NCBI RefSeq assembly: GCF_018798885.1
Contig: NZ_CP076361.1
Span: 1,054,001-1,118,000 of the forward strand
Length of the DNA stretch: 64,000 nucleotides
Direction: 5' to 3'
From: Gemmobacter fulvus
GTDB lineage: Bacteria; Pseudomonadota; Alphaproteobacteria; Rhodobacterales; Rhodobacteraceae
In this document: in pieces, positions 17,982-26,862 of the stretch
Position numbering within the stretch: position 1 is the stretch's first letter
Layout: each line of letters opens with the position of its first letter
Program-made: the position numbers and the translations under genes
The notes under the pieces: generated by a model
What the model saw: the letters and a program-made list of their open reading frames with translations, nothing else
Told to the model about the DNA's origin: nothing
Database searches by the model: none

Positions 17982-18653
17982 ATGCGCTTTCTTTTCGTTC
18001 ACGGCTCCTGCCATGGCGCATGGTGCTGGCGCGATGTCTTGCCGTTTTTCAACATGGCCACCGCCATAGACCTGCCGCGCAGCCCACCCGCGCAGGTCAC
18101 GCTCGATCACTATGCGCGGACGATCTGTGGCCAGCTGACCGAACCCACCATCCTCGTCGGCCATTCCGCAGGCGGCTTTGCCATCACCGCCGCCGCCGAA
18201 CAGGCACCGCATCTGGTGCGTGGCCTGATCCATGTCTGCGCCTATGTGCCGGTGTCGGGCCAGAGCCTGGCACAGATGCGCCGCGCCGGGCCGTCACAGC
18301 CGCTGGCAGGCACGCTGCGCCTCAGCGCCGACCGCGCGGCGTTTGACTTTGATCCGGCCCGGGTCAGCGATATCCTCTATCACGACTGCCCGCCCGACCG
18401 CATCGCCTTTGCCAGACAGCACCTCAGCCCCGAGCCGGTCCAGCCGCAGGAAACCGCGCTGACGCTGCACCACGCGCCGCATCTGCCGCGCGCCTATGTC
18501 GCCTGTGAGACAGACCGCGCCATACCGCCCGCGTATCAGGTCACCATGGCAGGCCGGATGCCGCGCCGCGATCTGCCCTCCGGCCATTCACCCTTCTTTG
18601 CCATGCCAGACCGCCTTGCCGACGCGCTGCACCACCTTGCCGCTGCGATGTAA
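17982..18653 (+). CDS. Small alpha/beta hydrolase (esterase/salicylate-esterase-like)
   Basis: 223 residues from ATG 17982, beginning MRFLFVHGSCHGAWCW, the HGxxHGAWCW oxyanion region typical of methylesterase/hydroxynitrile-lyase-like hydrolases. An upstream GTG (17952) is possible but less likely. Nucleophile elbow GHSAGG with S62; catalytic His in SGHSPFFAMPDRLAD near the C-terminus. Substrate unknown. Third hydrolase of a same-strand run. Confidence 0.82.
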   Translation: MRFLFVHGSCHGAWCWRDVLPFFNMATAIDLPRSPPAQVTLDHYARTICGQLTEPTILVGHSAGGFAITAAAEQAPHLVRGLIHVCAYVPVSGQSLAQMRRAGPSQPLAGTLRLSADRAAFDFDPARVSDILYHDCPPDRIAFARQHLSPEPVQPQETALTLHHAPHLPRAYVACETDRAIPPAYQVTMAGRMPRRDLPSGHSPFFAMPDRLADALHHLAAAM

Positions 18654-18680
18654 CCCTGCCCCTTCCGCGTCGAGCCTCTC

Positions 18681-19898
18681 ATGCGCCCCAATCTTGCCCT
18701 CACCTTCATCCTGCTGACCGTCCTGCTGGATGCCATCGGCATCGGCCTCATCTTTCCTGTGATGCCGGATCTGATGATCGAGGTGACCGGGCGCAGCCTC
18801 GCAGATGCCGCCCTCTGGGGCGGGGTGCTGACCGCCGCCTTTGCGGTGATGCAGTTTCTGTGCGGACCGATCGTCGGCAATCTCTCCGACAGATTCGGGC
18901 GCAGGTCGGTGCTGCTCACCTCGCTGGCGGTGATGGCGCTGGATTATGTGCTGATGGCCCTTGCCCATACGGTCTGGCTGCTGCTGATCGGGCGCATCAT
19001 CGCAGGCATGGCAGCGGCCACCCACAGCACGGCCAATGCCTATGTGGCCGATATCACCGCCCCGGACGACCGCGCCAAACGCTTTGGCCTGATCGGGGCC
19101 GCCTTCGGCGCGGGCTTCGTCGCCGGGCCGATGATCGGCGGCCTGCTGGCCGGGATCGACAGCCGCGCCCCCTTCTGGGCCGCCGCCCTGCTGGCGGCTG
19201 GCAATTTCGCCTTTGGCCTGCTGATCCTGCCCGAAAGCCTGCGCCCGGATCTGCGCCGCCCCTTCACCCTGGCCCGCGCCAATCCGCTCTCCTCCTTTGC
19301 CGCCATCCGCCGCCTGCCCGGGCTCAAGCCGCTGCTGCTGGTCAGCTTTATCTACGCCGTCACCTTCAACGTCTGGCCCGCGATCTGGAGCTATTACGGC
19401 AAGGCCGCCTTCGGCTGGGATGCTTGGTGGATCGGCCTGTCGCTGGCGATCTTCGGCATTTGCATGGCCGTATCACAGGCCACGCTGATGCAGCCGATGA
19501 TCACACGCTTTGGCGAACGCCGCACCGCCCTGATCGGCATGGCTGCCGAAGTCACCACCTATGGCTTCTACGCCTTTGTCAGCTCCGGCCTGCTGGCCCT
19601 GCTGTTCACCCCGATCTCGGCCTTTGGCGGCGTCACCGGCCCGGCCTTGCATGCGATGATGTCGCGCGCCACCCCGGAAACCCAGCAGGGCGAATTGCAG
19701 GGCATCGCCACCTCGCTCAACGCCCTCTCGATGATCCTGGCCCCGCTGGTGATGACCTGGATCTTCGGCATCTTCACGCGCGACGCCGCGCCCTTCCATT
19801 GGCCCGGCGCGCCTTTCCTGCTCTCCGCCCTGCTGATGGTCGCTGCCGTCGTGGTCTTTGTCGTGAAAACGCGCGAGCCCGGCACACCTGCCGCCTAG
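18681..19898 (+). CDS. MFS drug/H+ antiporter, TetA-like
   Basis: 405 residues with about 12 transmembrane helices. The N-terminal LLDAIGIGLIFPVMPDL and the cytoplasmic loop 2 motif GNLSDRFGRRS are typical of the TCR/Tet family of proton-driven efflux pumps. Chromosomal alphaproteobacterial members are common; tetracycline resistance should not be assumed. It starts 27 bases after the small hydrolase and may be in the same transcript, which ends at the hairpin at 19930-19950. Confidence 0.88.
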   Translation: MRPNLALTFILLTVLLDAIGIGLIFPVMPDLMIEVTGRSLADAALWGGVLTAAFAVMQFLCGPIVGNLSDRFGRRSVLLTSLAVMALDYVLMALAHTVWLLLIGRIIAGMAAATHSTANAYVADITAPDDRAKRFGLIGAAFGAGFVAGPMIGGLLAGIDSRAPFWAAALLAAGNFAFGLLILPESLRPDLRRPFTLARANPLSSFAAIRRLPGLKPLLLVSFIYAVTFNVWPAIWSYYGKAAFGWDAWWIGLSLAIFGICMAVSQATLMQPMITRFGERRTALIGMAAEVTTYGFYAFVSSGLLALLFTPISAFGGVTGPALHAMMSRATPETQQGELQGIATSLNALSMILAPLVMTWIFGIFTRDAAPFHWPGAPFLLSALLMVAAVVVFVVKTREPGTPAA

Positions 19899-19899
19899 G

Positions 19900-19950
19900 T
19901 TCATCTTGGCAAAAATATCCTGCGGGGGTCCGGGGGCGCAAAGCCCCCGG
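19900..19950 (-). repeat. GC-rich hairpin element with AT-rich tail (full copy)
   Basis: TTCATCTTGGCAAAAATATC, then CTGCGGGGGT, then an 8-bp hairpin CCGGGGGC (19930-19937) / GCCCCCGG (19943-19950). The copy at 33403-33446 is the same element inverted. Read on the minus strand, the stem is followed after a GGACCCCCGCAGG spacer by ATATTTTTGCC, like a terminator with a delayed U-tract, yet both flanking genes are on the plus strand. Confidence 0.75.
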
Positions 19951-19975
19951 TGCTCCGGTGTGAAAGGGCGCTGAC

Positions 19976-21220
19976 ATGAAGCTGCAAGACCTCGAGATTT
20001 TCGTCGTGGCCCCCCCCGCGCCCGGCTGGGGCGGGCGCTACTGGATCTTCCCGAAACTGACCACCGCCTGCGGCATTGTCGGCTACGGCGAATGTTACGC
20101 ATCGACCGTCGGCCCCAAGGCCATGCGCGCGGTGATCGAGGATGTGTTCAGCCGCCACATGCAGGGCGAAAACCCCGAAAACATCGAGCTGATGTTCCGC
20201 CGCGCCTATTCGGCGGGTTTCACCCAGCGCCCCGATCCGACGGTGATGGGCGCGTTTTCCGGGCTGGAGATTGCCTGCTGGGATATCCTGGGCAAGGCGC
20301 GCAACCGCCCGGTCTGGGCCCTGCTGGGCGGCCGGATGAATGACCGGATCCGCAGTTATACCTATCTTTACCCCGAACCCGGCAAGGAAACCGCGCAGTT
20401 CTGGGTCGATCCCGATGCTGCCGCCGAGGCCGCCTTGCGCTTTGTCGATCTGGGCTTCACAGCGGTGAAATTCGATCCCGCGGGCCCCTATACCCTCCGT
20501 GGTGGGCATGAGCCAGCCATGTCCGACATCAGCCGCTCGGTCGCCTTCTGCAAGGCGATCCGCGCCGCGGTCGGGGATCGGGCCGATCTGCTGTTCGGCA
20601 CCCATGGCCAGTTCACCACCCCCGGCGCAATCCGTCTGGGGCGCGAGCTGGAGCCCTATAACCCGCTCTGGTATGAAGAACCGATCCCGCCCGACAATCT
20701 GCTGGAATTTGCCGAAGTGGCACGATCGGTGCGGGTGCCGCTGGCCACGGGCGAGCGGCTGACCACCAAGGCCGAATTCGGCACCCTGCTGCGGGCGGGC
20801 GGTGTGAAGATCCTGCAACCCGCGCTCGGGCGTGTCGGTGGCATCTGGGAGGCCAAGAAGATCGCGGCCATGGCCGAAGTGTTCAATGCCGAAATGGCCC
20901 CTCATCTTTATGCCGGTCCGGTGGAATGGGCGGCCAATGTGCATTTCGCCGCCTCGATCCCCAATCTGCTGATTGCCGAAACCATCGAGACCGGCGGGGC
21001 CTTCCACCAGAAGCTGATCAAACAGTCGATCCGCTGGGAAGAGGGCTATATCCTGCCGCCCGAGGCCCCCGGCCTCGGCATCGACTTTGACGAGGATGTC
21101 GCCCGCGCGCATCCCTATACCGGCAATCTGCTGCATCTCCAGATGCAGGAAGCGCCCTGCGATTACGCCCGCCCGAATCTGTTCGAAGGCGGTGCGCCCA
21201 GCACGGTCGCGCCCCGCTGA
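19976..21220 (+). CDS. Mandelate racemase/muconate lactonizing enzyme family protein (enolase superfamily)
   Basis: 414 residues. The N-terminal capping domain contains GIVGYGECYASTVGP; the barrel has FTAVKFDPAGP, WYEEPIPPDN (metal Glu), LATGERL (metal Glu) and MAPHLYAGPVEWAAN (His general base), in the order of the galactonate-dehydratase branch. Where D-galactonate dehydratase has a metal-binding DxH, this protein reads GTHGQ, so one ligand may be replaced. It is probably a sugar-acid dehydratase or epimerase of unknown substrate. ATG 19976 follows GTGAAAGGG. Confidence 0.82.
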   Translation: MKLQDLEIFVVAPPAPGWGGRYWIFPKLTTACGIVGYGECYASTVGPKAMRAVIEDVFSRHMQGENPENIELMFRRAYSAGFTQRPDPTVMGAFSGLEIACWDILGKARNRPVWALLGGRMNDRIRSYTYLYPEPGKETAQFWVDPDAAAEAALRFVDLGFTAVKFDPAGPYTLRGGHEPAMSDISRSVAFCKAIRAAVGDRADLLFGTHGQFTTPGAIRLGRELEPYNPLWYEEPIPPDNLLEFAEVARSVRVPLATGERLTTKAEFGTLLRAGGVKILQPALGRVGGIWEAKKIAAMAEVFNAEMAPHLYAGPVEWAANVHFAASIPNLLIAETIETGGAFHQKLIKQSIRWEEGYILPPEAPGLGIDFDEDVARAHPYTGNLLHLQMQEAPCDYARPNLFEGGAPSTVAPR

Positions 21221-21298
21221 CAGCGGCAGGGGCGGCATAGACACCGGATCCGCGCCGCTGGGGCGCGGGTCTGTGACAAGGCCATATGGGGGCGGGCG

Positions 21299-22186
21299 AT
21301 GCGATACGGAACGGGCGTGGCACTGGTGGTTCTGGCTGGCATCCTGTGGTCGGTGCAGGGCCTGATCATCCGCAATATCACCGAGGCAGGCACCTGGGCG
21401 GTGCTGGTCTGGCGCTCGGTCGGCATGGTTCCGGTTCTGCTGGGCTTTGTCGCCTGGCGCTCGGGCGGGCAGGTGCTGGCAAGGCTGCGCGCGGTGGGGG
21501 TGGCCGGGGTTCTGGGTGGCCTCGGGCTGGTCTTTGCCTTTGCGGGCGCGATCTTCGCCTTTCAGACCACAAGCGTCGCCATGGCGGTCTTTCTGTTTTC
21601 CGCCTCGCCGTTCTTTGCGGCGGTTCTGGGCTGGCTGGTGCTGCGCGAGCCGGTGCGCAATGCGACCTGGGCCGCCATCGGGCTTGCCGCCATCGGCATC
21701 TTCCTGATGGTGCGCGAAGGCTTTGCCATCGGTGCCATGGCGGGCAATATCGCGGCGCTGCTGTCTGCCTTCGGCTTTGCCGCCTTCACCGTCAGCCTGC
21801 GCTGGGGCAAGCTGGCCGATATGATGCCTGCCGTGGCCCTGGGCGGTGTGTTCTCCATCGTGACCGGGGCGGCAATGCTGGTGCTGACCGGGGCCGGAAC
21901 GCTGGCCGTGCCACTGGTTGACATTGCGCTGTCGGCGGGCATGGGGGCCGTCACACTCGCCGGGGGCATGGTGCTTTATACGCTGGGCAGCCGGGTGATC
22001 CCTGCTGCCGAACTCACGCTGCTCAGTCTGGTCGAGGTGATGCTGGCCCCGGTCTGGGTCTGGCTTGCCCTGGGCGAGACGGCGAGTGCGGGCACCCTGA
22101 CAGGGGGCGCGGTTCTGATGGCGGCGGTGGCGGTCAATGCGGGGTCGGGCCTGCGGCGCAGCGCGGTCGCGGGGGCGGTGCCATAA
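21299..22186 (+). CDS. DMT-superfamily EamA transporter
   Basis: 295 residues, about ten transmembrane helices in two EamA repeats (about 8-135 and 150-282), typical of RhaT/YdcZ-like metabolite exporters or importers. The second repeat carries AELTLLSLVEVMLAPVWVWL, a conserved EamA segment. Substrate unknown. It follows the enolase-superfamily gene after 78 bases and could be its transporter. Confidence 0.87.
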   Translation: MRYGTGVALVVLAGILWSVQGLIIRNITEAGTWAVLVWRSVGMVPVLLGFVAWRSGGQVLARLRAVGVAGVLGGLGLVFAFAGAIFAFQTTSVAMAVFLFSASPFFAAVLGWLVLREPVRNATWAAIGLAAIGIFLMVREGFAIGAMAGNIAALLSAFGFAAFTVSLRWGKLADMMPAVALGGVFSIVTGAAMLVLTGAGTLAVPLVDIALSAGMGAVTLAGGMVLYTLGSRVIPAAELTLLSLVEVMLAPVWVWLALGETASAGTLTGGAVLMAAVAVNAGSGLRRSAVAGAVP

Positions 22187-22249
22187 GCCCGTTTACAGCG
22201 CGATTGCGCTGCTTTACCGCTGATCCTCGTGCAGTTACCCGAGGATGAC

Positions 22250-23110
22250 ATGGTTACGATGACCGCCCGCCGTGCGACAACCGGCATGGATTTCCGAATT
22301 CCCGAGCTGGACCTGAGCGAGTTGGTCTACAACGCCGACAGTCTGACCATCGAAGACCGCCGGGGCAGCAGCCTGTCCGGTGTGGCCTTGGGCGATGTGA
22401 TCAATATCGCCTATGAACAGGGCCCCGCCATCGTCGCGCACCTGTTCTGGAACAGCCCCGACCTGACGCTGGACCGGCAGGGCAATCTGCGGCGCGGCAC
22501 CATCACCGATCTGTTTGACGTGACCGAAACCGTTCCGGGCGGCGATCTGCATGTGAACATGGTCATGCGCGGCCTGTCGATTGATGCCGCCGCCCTGCGC
22601 GCCGCATCGCAAAGCCGCGATGACCAGTCGGATGATGTGGCGCTGATGGCCAAGGCGTTCAGCGGCGCGGATGTGATGCTGCTGACCAATTACCGCGATC
22701 AGGTCACCGGAATGGCGGGCAATGACCGGATGCTGGGGTTTGGCGGCAACGACCGGCTCTGGGGCGGGTCGGGGGCCGATACGCTGGACGGGGGCACCGG
22801 GGCCGACAGCCTCTATGGCGGGGCGGGGCGCGATACGCTGCGGGGCAGCAAGGGCAACGATATGCTCTCGGGCGGATCCGCGGCGGATGTGTTTGTGTTT
22901 GGCGCCGCCGATGGTAGCGATGTGCTGACGGATTTCCGCGATGGCCAGGACCGGATCCGCATCACGAAAGGCGCGGCGGAGTTTGACGACATCCGCATCC
23001 TGATCCCGGTTCAGGGCGATGCCGTGGTCCTGCAATTCGCGGGAACGACGCTGCGGGTGATCGGCGCGGATGCCGAGACCTTTGACGCGGGTGATTTCCT
23101 CTTCGCCTGA
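22250..23110 (+). CDS. RTX-type calcium-binding secreted protein
   Basis: 286 residues from ATG 22250, preceded by GAGG. There is no N-terminal signal. Residues about 155-220 hold tandem nonapeptides (GGNDRLWGG, GADTLDGG, GADSLYGG, GRDTLRGS, GNDMLSGG) that form a Ca2+ beta-roll, followed by ADVFVFGAADGSDVLTDF and a C-terminal hydrophobic tail typical of type I secretion signals. The N-terminal 150 residues are not recognised. No T1SS ABC/HlyD pair is adjacent; the ABC exporter at 13.2 kb is not of that type. Confidence 0.83.
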   Translation: MVTMTARRATTGMDFRIPELDLSELVYNADSLTIEDRRGSSLSGVALGDVINIAYEQGPAIVAHLFWNSPDLTLDRQGNLRRGTITDLFDVTETVPGGDLHVNMVMRGLSIDAAALRAASQSRDDQSDDVALMAKAFSGADVMLLTNYRDQVTGMAGNDRMLGFGGNDRLWGGSGADTLDGGTGADSLYGGAGRDTLRGSKGNDMLSGGSAADVFVFGAADGSDVLTDFRDGQDRIRITKGAAEFDDIRILIPVQGDAVVLQFAGTTLRVIGADAETFDAGDFLFA

Positions 23111-23117
23111 GCGCAGA

Positions 23118-23981
23118 TCAGCGGTGGCGGCGGAAAAAGCGGGACCGGTCATATAGCTGTTCCAGCCGCTTCAGCCGCCCCTCGGTCTGTGCCCAGCTGA
23201 GCGTCTGCACCGAGGCAAGCAGGGTTTCCACCAGCACCGTGATCGACACCGTGCTGTCCCAGGCGCTGGGGGCCTCCACATGGCAGGCCAGCGTGTGCCG
23301 GGCATGGGCGGCAGCGGGTGAGACCCAGCGGTCGGTGATCAGGATCACCTCGGCCCCCTGCTCCACCGCCAGTTCCACCAGTTGCAGCACCGAGTTTTCA
23401 TAGCGGCGAATATCGAACACCAGCAGCACATCGCCACGCCGCATATCCAGCAAGGCCGGCGGCCAAGTGTTGGACATATCGGACAACAGCGTCACATCCG
23501 GCCGCACCACCTTCATCAGGGTGACAAAGTAATCCGCCAGCGCATGGGTGATCCGCCCGCCCATGGCAAACACACTGCGCGAGGGCGCGGCCAGCAATTC
23601 TGCTGCCGCATCGAATTCGGCATGGTCAATCTGGCCCAGCGTCGCTTGCAGGTTGGCCACCACCGCATCGGCAAAACGGTTGAGGATATGGGTATCGGGC
23701 ACACCGCCTGCCCAGCGATCATGCTTGGCCAGCGGTGAAAGCAGCATCGCCTCCACCTCGCCGCGCAGCGCCCCCTGATAATCGGGATAGCCCTTGTAGC
23801 CCAGCTTCTGGCACAGCCGCACCACCGTCGGGGTCGAAACTTCGGCGGCCTTGGCCAGCGCGGTGATCGAGCCGAGCGCCGCCACCGGGTAATTGCGCAG
23901 GATATGCGTGGCCAGTTGCCGCTCGGCCCGTGTCAGATCCGGCAAGGCGCTGCGCATCCGATCTTCGACGCTGATCTCCAT
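23118..23981 (-). CDS. MurR/RpiR-family transcriptional regulator
   Basis: 287 residues: N-terminal HTH_6 (about 1-77; ALAKAAEVSTPTVVRLCQKLG is the recognition region) and a C-terminal SIS domain (about 125-265), which normally binds phosphosugars but in TRAP/amino-acid loci can sense other ligands. ATG 23981 follows GGAGAG; the frame extends far upstream but that part is non-homologous. It is divergent from the hydrolase/TRAP operon across 160 AT-richer bases, the probable operator region, where GGAAAAC and CAGAAAA lie in tandem near 24043-24066. Confidence 0.9.
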   Translation of the reverse strand: MEISVEDRMRSALPDLTRAERQLATHILRNYPVAALGSITALAKAAEVSTPTVVRLCQKLGYKGYPDYQGALRGEVEAMLLSPLAKHDRWAGGVPDTHILNRFADAVVANLQATLGQIDHAEFDAAAELLAAPSRSVFAMGGRITHALADYFVTLMKVVRPDVTLLSDMSNTWPPALLDMRRGDVLLVFDIRRYENSVLQLVELAVEQGAEVILITDRWVSPAAAHARHTLACHVEAPSAWDSTVSITVLVETLLASVQTLSWAQTEGRLKRLEQLYDRSRFFRRHR

Positions 23982-24141
23982 CCCGCTCTCCTGCCCTGCC
24001 GCCGCCGTGATTGCCCTGCGATGGATGCAGTCTGCACCGATTTGGAAAACATTGTAACAGAAAATCAGCGGAAGAAAAATTCTTGACAGAGACGCCTCGC
24101 GCAGAGGACGCTGAGGGCAACAACAGGGATGACTCGCAGCA

Positions 24142-24918
24142 ATGACTGCACTGACACCAGACAGCAGCGGGCGGTTCTTGCCCGTGATCGAGAACATGCA
24201 CGCAAGCGGGGATGTGATCCTGGTCTGCGAACATGCGTCCAATGCCTTTCCGGCACCCTGGGGCAATCTGGGCCTGTCCGAGGCGCAGCAGCAGGCGCAT
24301 ATCGCCTGGGATCCCGGGGCGCTGGGGCTGATGCGGGCGCTGGCAGCGCGGCTGGATGCCACCACAATCCATGCCACGGTCAGCCGCCTGATCTATGATT
24401 GCAACCGCGCGCCCGACATGCCGGGGGCGATGCCCGCGCGGTCCGAACTGCATGATATTCCGGGCAATGCGCAGATCACGACAGAGGACCGCGCCGCCCG
24501 CACCGCCGCGATCTACCTGCCGTTCCACGATGCCCTGCATGGGCTGATTGCCCAGCGCATCGCCTTGGGGCGGCGACCGGTGATCGTGACGGTCCACAGC
24601 TTTACGCCCATCTATTTCGGCCAGCCGCGCGCGGTTGAATTCGGGGTGATTCATGATGCCGATCCGGCGCTGCCCCGCGCCATCCTTGCGGCAGCCGAGG
24701 CGCAGAGCGGGCTCGTCTGCGGGCTGAACGCGCCCTATTCCGCGGCGGATGATGTGACCCATACGCTGCGCCTGCACGCCACGCCTTATGGATTGGCCAA
24801 TGCGATGCTGGAAATCCGCAATGATCTGATTGCCACGGCTGCGGCAGAAGAAGCCATGGCCGACCGGCTGGCGCCCTGTCTGGCCGCCGCCCTGACCGCC
24901 CTTACACAGACGGGATGA
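24142..24918 (+). CDS. N-formylglutamate amidohydrolase family hydrolase
   Basis: 258 residues of the HutG type II/FGase family, zinc-dependent amidases. Visible motifs: LVCEHASNAFP, AWDPGALGLM, RLIYDCNRAPD and VTVHSFTP, which supply metal and substrate ligands. No other hut genes are here; instead it leads a TRAP/GS-like operon, so it more likely cleaves a gamma-glutamyl or related amide intermediate. Its stop overlaps the DctQ start. TTGACA at 24083-24088 could be the operon -35, though no good -10 follows. Confidence 0.85.
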   Translation: MTALTPDSSGRFLPVIENMHASGDVILVCEHASNAFPAPWGNLGLSEAQQQAHIAWDPGALGLMRALAARLDATTIHATVSRLIYDCNRAPDMPGAMPARSELHDIPGNAQITTEDRAARTAAIYLPFHDALHGLIAQRIALGRRPVIVTVHSFTPIYFGQPRAVEFGVIHDADPALPRAILAAAEAQSGLVCGLNAPYSAADDVTHTLRLHATPYGLANAMLEIRNDLIATAAAEEAMADRLAPCLAAALTALTQTG

Positions 24919-25478
24919 CCATGCCACGCTGGAGCATAATTTTTGTCCGCATCGTTGACCGGCTGAACTACGGCGTCGGGCGTTTTGCGATGTATCTGCT
25001 GTTCGTCCTGATGGCGATCCTGATGTGGTCGGCCATTTCCAAGACCTTCTTCAACCCCTCGCTCTGGACGCTGGAGGCGGCGCAGTTTGCCATGGTGGCC
25101 TATTACATCCTCGGCGGACCCTATTCGATGCAGATGGGCAGCCATGTGCGCATGGACCTGTTCTATGCCCGCTGGAGCGACCGGCAACGCGCCTGGACCG
25201 ATGCCTTCACCGTGCTGGCCCTGATCTTCTATCTGGGGGTCATGCTCTGGGGGGCGTTTGACAGCTTTGGTTATTCCCTCGGCCTGAAATGGACCGAACC
25301 GGGGGCGCTGGGGCTGAGCTGGCCCGAGATCGGTCGGCTGGAGCGCAGCCCGACCGCCTGGCGGCCCTATCTCTGGCCCATCAAGCTGGTGCTGTGCCTG
25401 GGCTTTTTCCTGATGCTTCTGCAATCCATCGCTTACCTGATCCGCGATATTGCCACCATTCGCGGGGAGACGATCTGA
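24915..25478 (+). CDS. dctQ: TRAP transporter small permease (DctQ)
   Basis: 187 residues with four predicted transmembrane helices; contains HVRMDLFYARWSDRQRAWTDAF, the DctQ signature region. It links the substrate-binding protein to the large permease of a sodium-driven TRAP importer. Both ends overlap neighbours (ATG in the amidohydrolase stop; its stop in the DctM start), indicating tight translational coupling. Confidence 0.93.
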   Translation: MTMPRWSIIFVRIVDRLNYGVGRFAMYLLFVLMAILMWSAISKTFFNPSLWTLEAAQFAMVAYYILGGPYSMQMGSHVRMDLFYARWSDRQRAWTDAFTVLALIFYLGVMLWGAFDSFGYSLGLKWTEPGALGLSWPEIGRLERSPTAWRPYLWPIKLVLCLGFFLMLLQSIAYLIRDIATIRGETI

Positions 25479-26803
25479 TGGCCTATGAGATGATTGCGGC
25501 ACTCATGTTCTCGACCATGCTGCTGATGATGATCACCGGGCAGCGGGTGTTCGGCGTGATCGGCTTTGTCGCCGTGGTGGCCGCGCTGACGCTCTGGGGC
25601 ACCGGGGCGCAGACCATGGGCTTTTCGGCCTCGATGAAGCTGATGAAATGGTATCCGATGCTGACGCTGCCCATGTTCGTGTTCATGGGCTATGTGATGA
25701 GCGAAACCCGGCTGGCCGAAGATCTCTACAAGATGTTCCACGTCTGGTTCGGCCCGATTCCCGGCGGGCTGGCGATTGGCACGATCCTGTTGATGGTGCT
25801 GATTTCCGCAATGAACGGCCTGTCGGTGGCGGGCATGGCCATCGGCTCGACCATCGCCCTGCCCGAGCTGTTGCGGCGGCGTTATGACAAGCTGATGGTG
25901 ACCGGCGTCATTCAGGCCGGATCGTCGCTGGGCATCCTGATCCCGCCGTCGGTGGTGCTGGTGCTTTATGCGATGATCGCCCGCGCCCCGGTGTCAGAGC
26001 TGTGGTTGGCGGGCATCATTCCGGGCCTGATGATGGCCGCAATGTTCATCGCCTATATCTGGATCCGTTGCTGGTTTCAGCCCCATCTTGGTCCGGCATT
26101 GGACGAAGAGGAACGCGCGCAGATCACCATGGCCGAAAAGCTGCGCCTGCTGCGGGCCGGGTTGCTGCCACTGGTGATCTTTGCCGCGATGATGATCCCC
26201 TTCATCAAGGGCTGGACCAGCCTTGTCGAAAGCTCGGTGATCGGGGTTGCAGCCACGGTGGTTGCCGCCGTCGTCAAGCGCCGATTTACCGCCGAAGTGT
26301 TCGAGGTGGCCACCCGTTCCACCCTCGCGATTTCCTGCATGTTCATGTGGATCATCCTTGCCGCCCTGTCGTTCGGCGCGGTGTTTGACGGGTTGGGCGC
26401 CGTCAAGGCCATCGAAGGGCTGTTTGTCGATCAGCTGCACATGGGCCCCTGGACGATCCTGATCCTGATGCAGTTGTCCTTCCTTGTGATGGGCATGTTT
26501 CTGGACGACACCGCCATGCTGGTCATCGTCGCCCCACTTTATGTACCGCTGGTGGGGGCCCTCGGCTTCGATCTGATCTGGTATGGCGTGCTTTATACCA
26601 TCACCTGCCAGATCGCCTATCTGACCCCGCCCTTCGGCTACAACCTGTTCCTGATGCGCGCCTTTGCCCCGCCCGAAATCAGCATGGGCGACATCTACCG
26701 CTCGGTCGTGCCGTTTGTGGTGTTGATGGTGCTCATGCTGATCACGGTGATGGTGTTCCCCGGCGTGGCGCTGTGGCTGCCGGACACGATTTACGGAAAC
26801 TGA
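25478..26803 (+). CDS. dctM: TRAP transporter large permease (DctM)
   Basis: 441 residues from ATG 25478 (start overlaps the DctQ TGA); the longer frame from 25289 runs inside dctQ and is not the start. About 11-12 transmembrane helices; carries GIMIPPS-like GILIPPSVVLVLY and MFLDDTAMLVIVAPLY, both conserved in DctM. Forms the ion-coupled channel with DctQ. Followed by a hairpin and then dctP. Confidence 0.94.
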   Translation: MAYEMIAALMFSTMLLMMITGQRVFGVIGFVAVVAALTLWGTGAQTMGFSASMKLMKWYPMLTLPMFVFMGYVMSETRLAEDLYKMFHVWFGPIPGGLAIGTILLMVLISAMNGLSVAGMAIGSTIALPELLRRRYDKLMVTGVIQAGSSLGILIPPSVVLVLYAMIARAPVSELWLAGIIPGLMMAAMFIAYIWIRCWFQPHLGPALDEEERAQITMAEKLRLLRAGLLPLVIFAAMMIPFIKGWTSLVESSVIGVAATVVAAVVKRRFTAEVFEVATRSTLAISCMFMWIILAALSFGAVFDGLGAVKAIEGLFVDQLHMGPWTILILMQLSFLVMGMFLDDTAMLVIVAPLYVPLVGALGFDLIWYGVLYTITCQIAYLTPPFGYNLFLMRAFAPPEISMGDIYRSVVPFVVLMVLMLITVMVFPGVALWLPDTIYGN

Positions 26804-26811
26804 ACAGATGA

Positions 26812-26830
26812 GGGGCGGCCAAACCGCCCC
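26812..26830 (+). other. Intercistronic hairpin before dctP
   Basis: Stem GGGGCGG (26812-26818) / CCGCCCC (26824-26830), loop CCAAA, between dctM and dctP with no T-run. With the hairpin at 27919-27947 it brackets dctP, suggesting segmental mRNA processing or stability control. Confidence 0.6.
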
Positions 26831-26862
26831 CGCGCAACATCCCATCCCAACGGAGGTTACCC

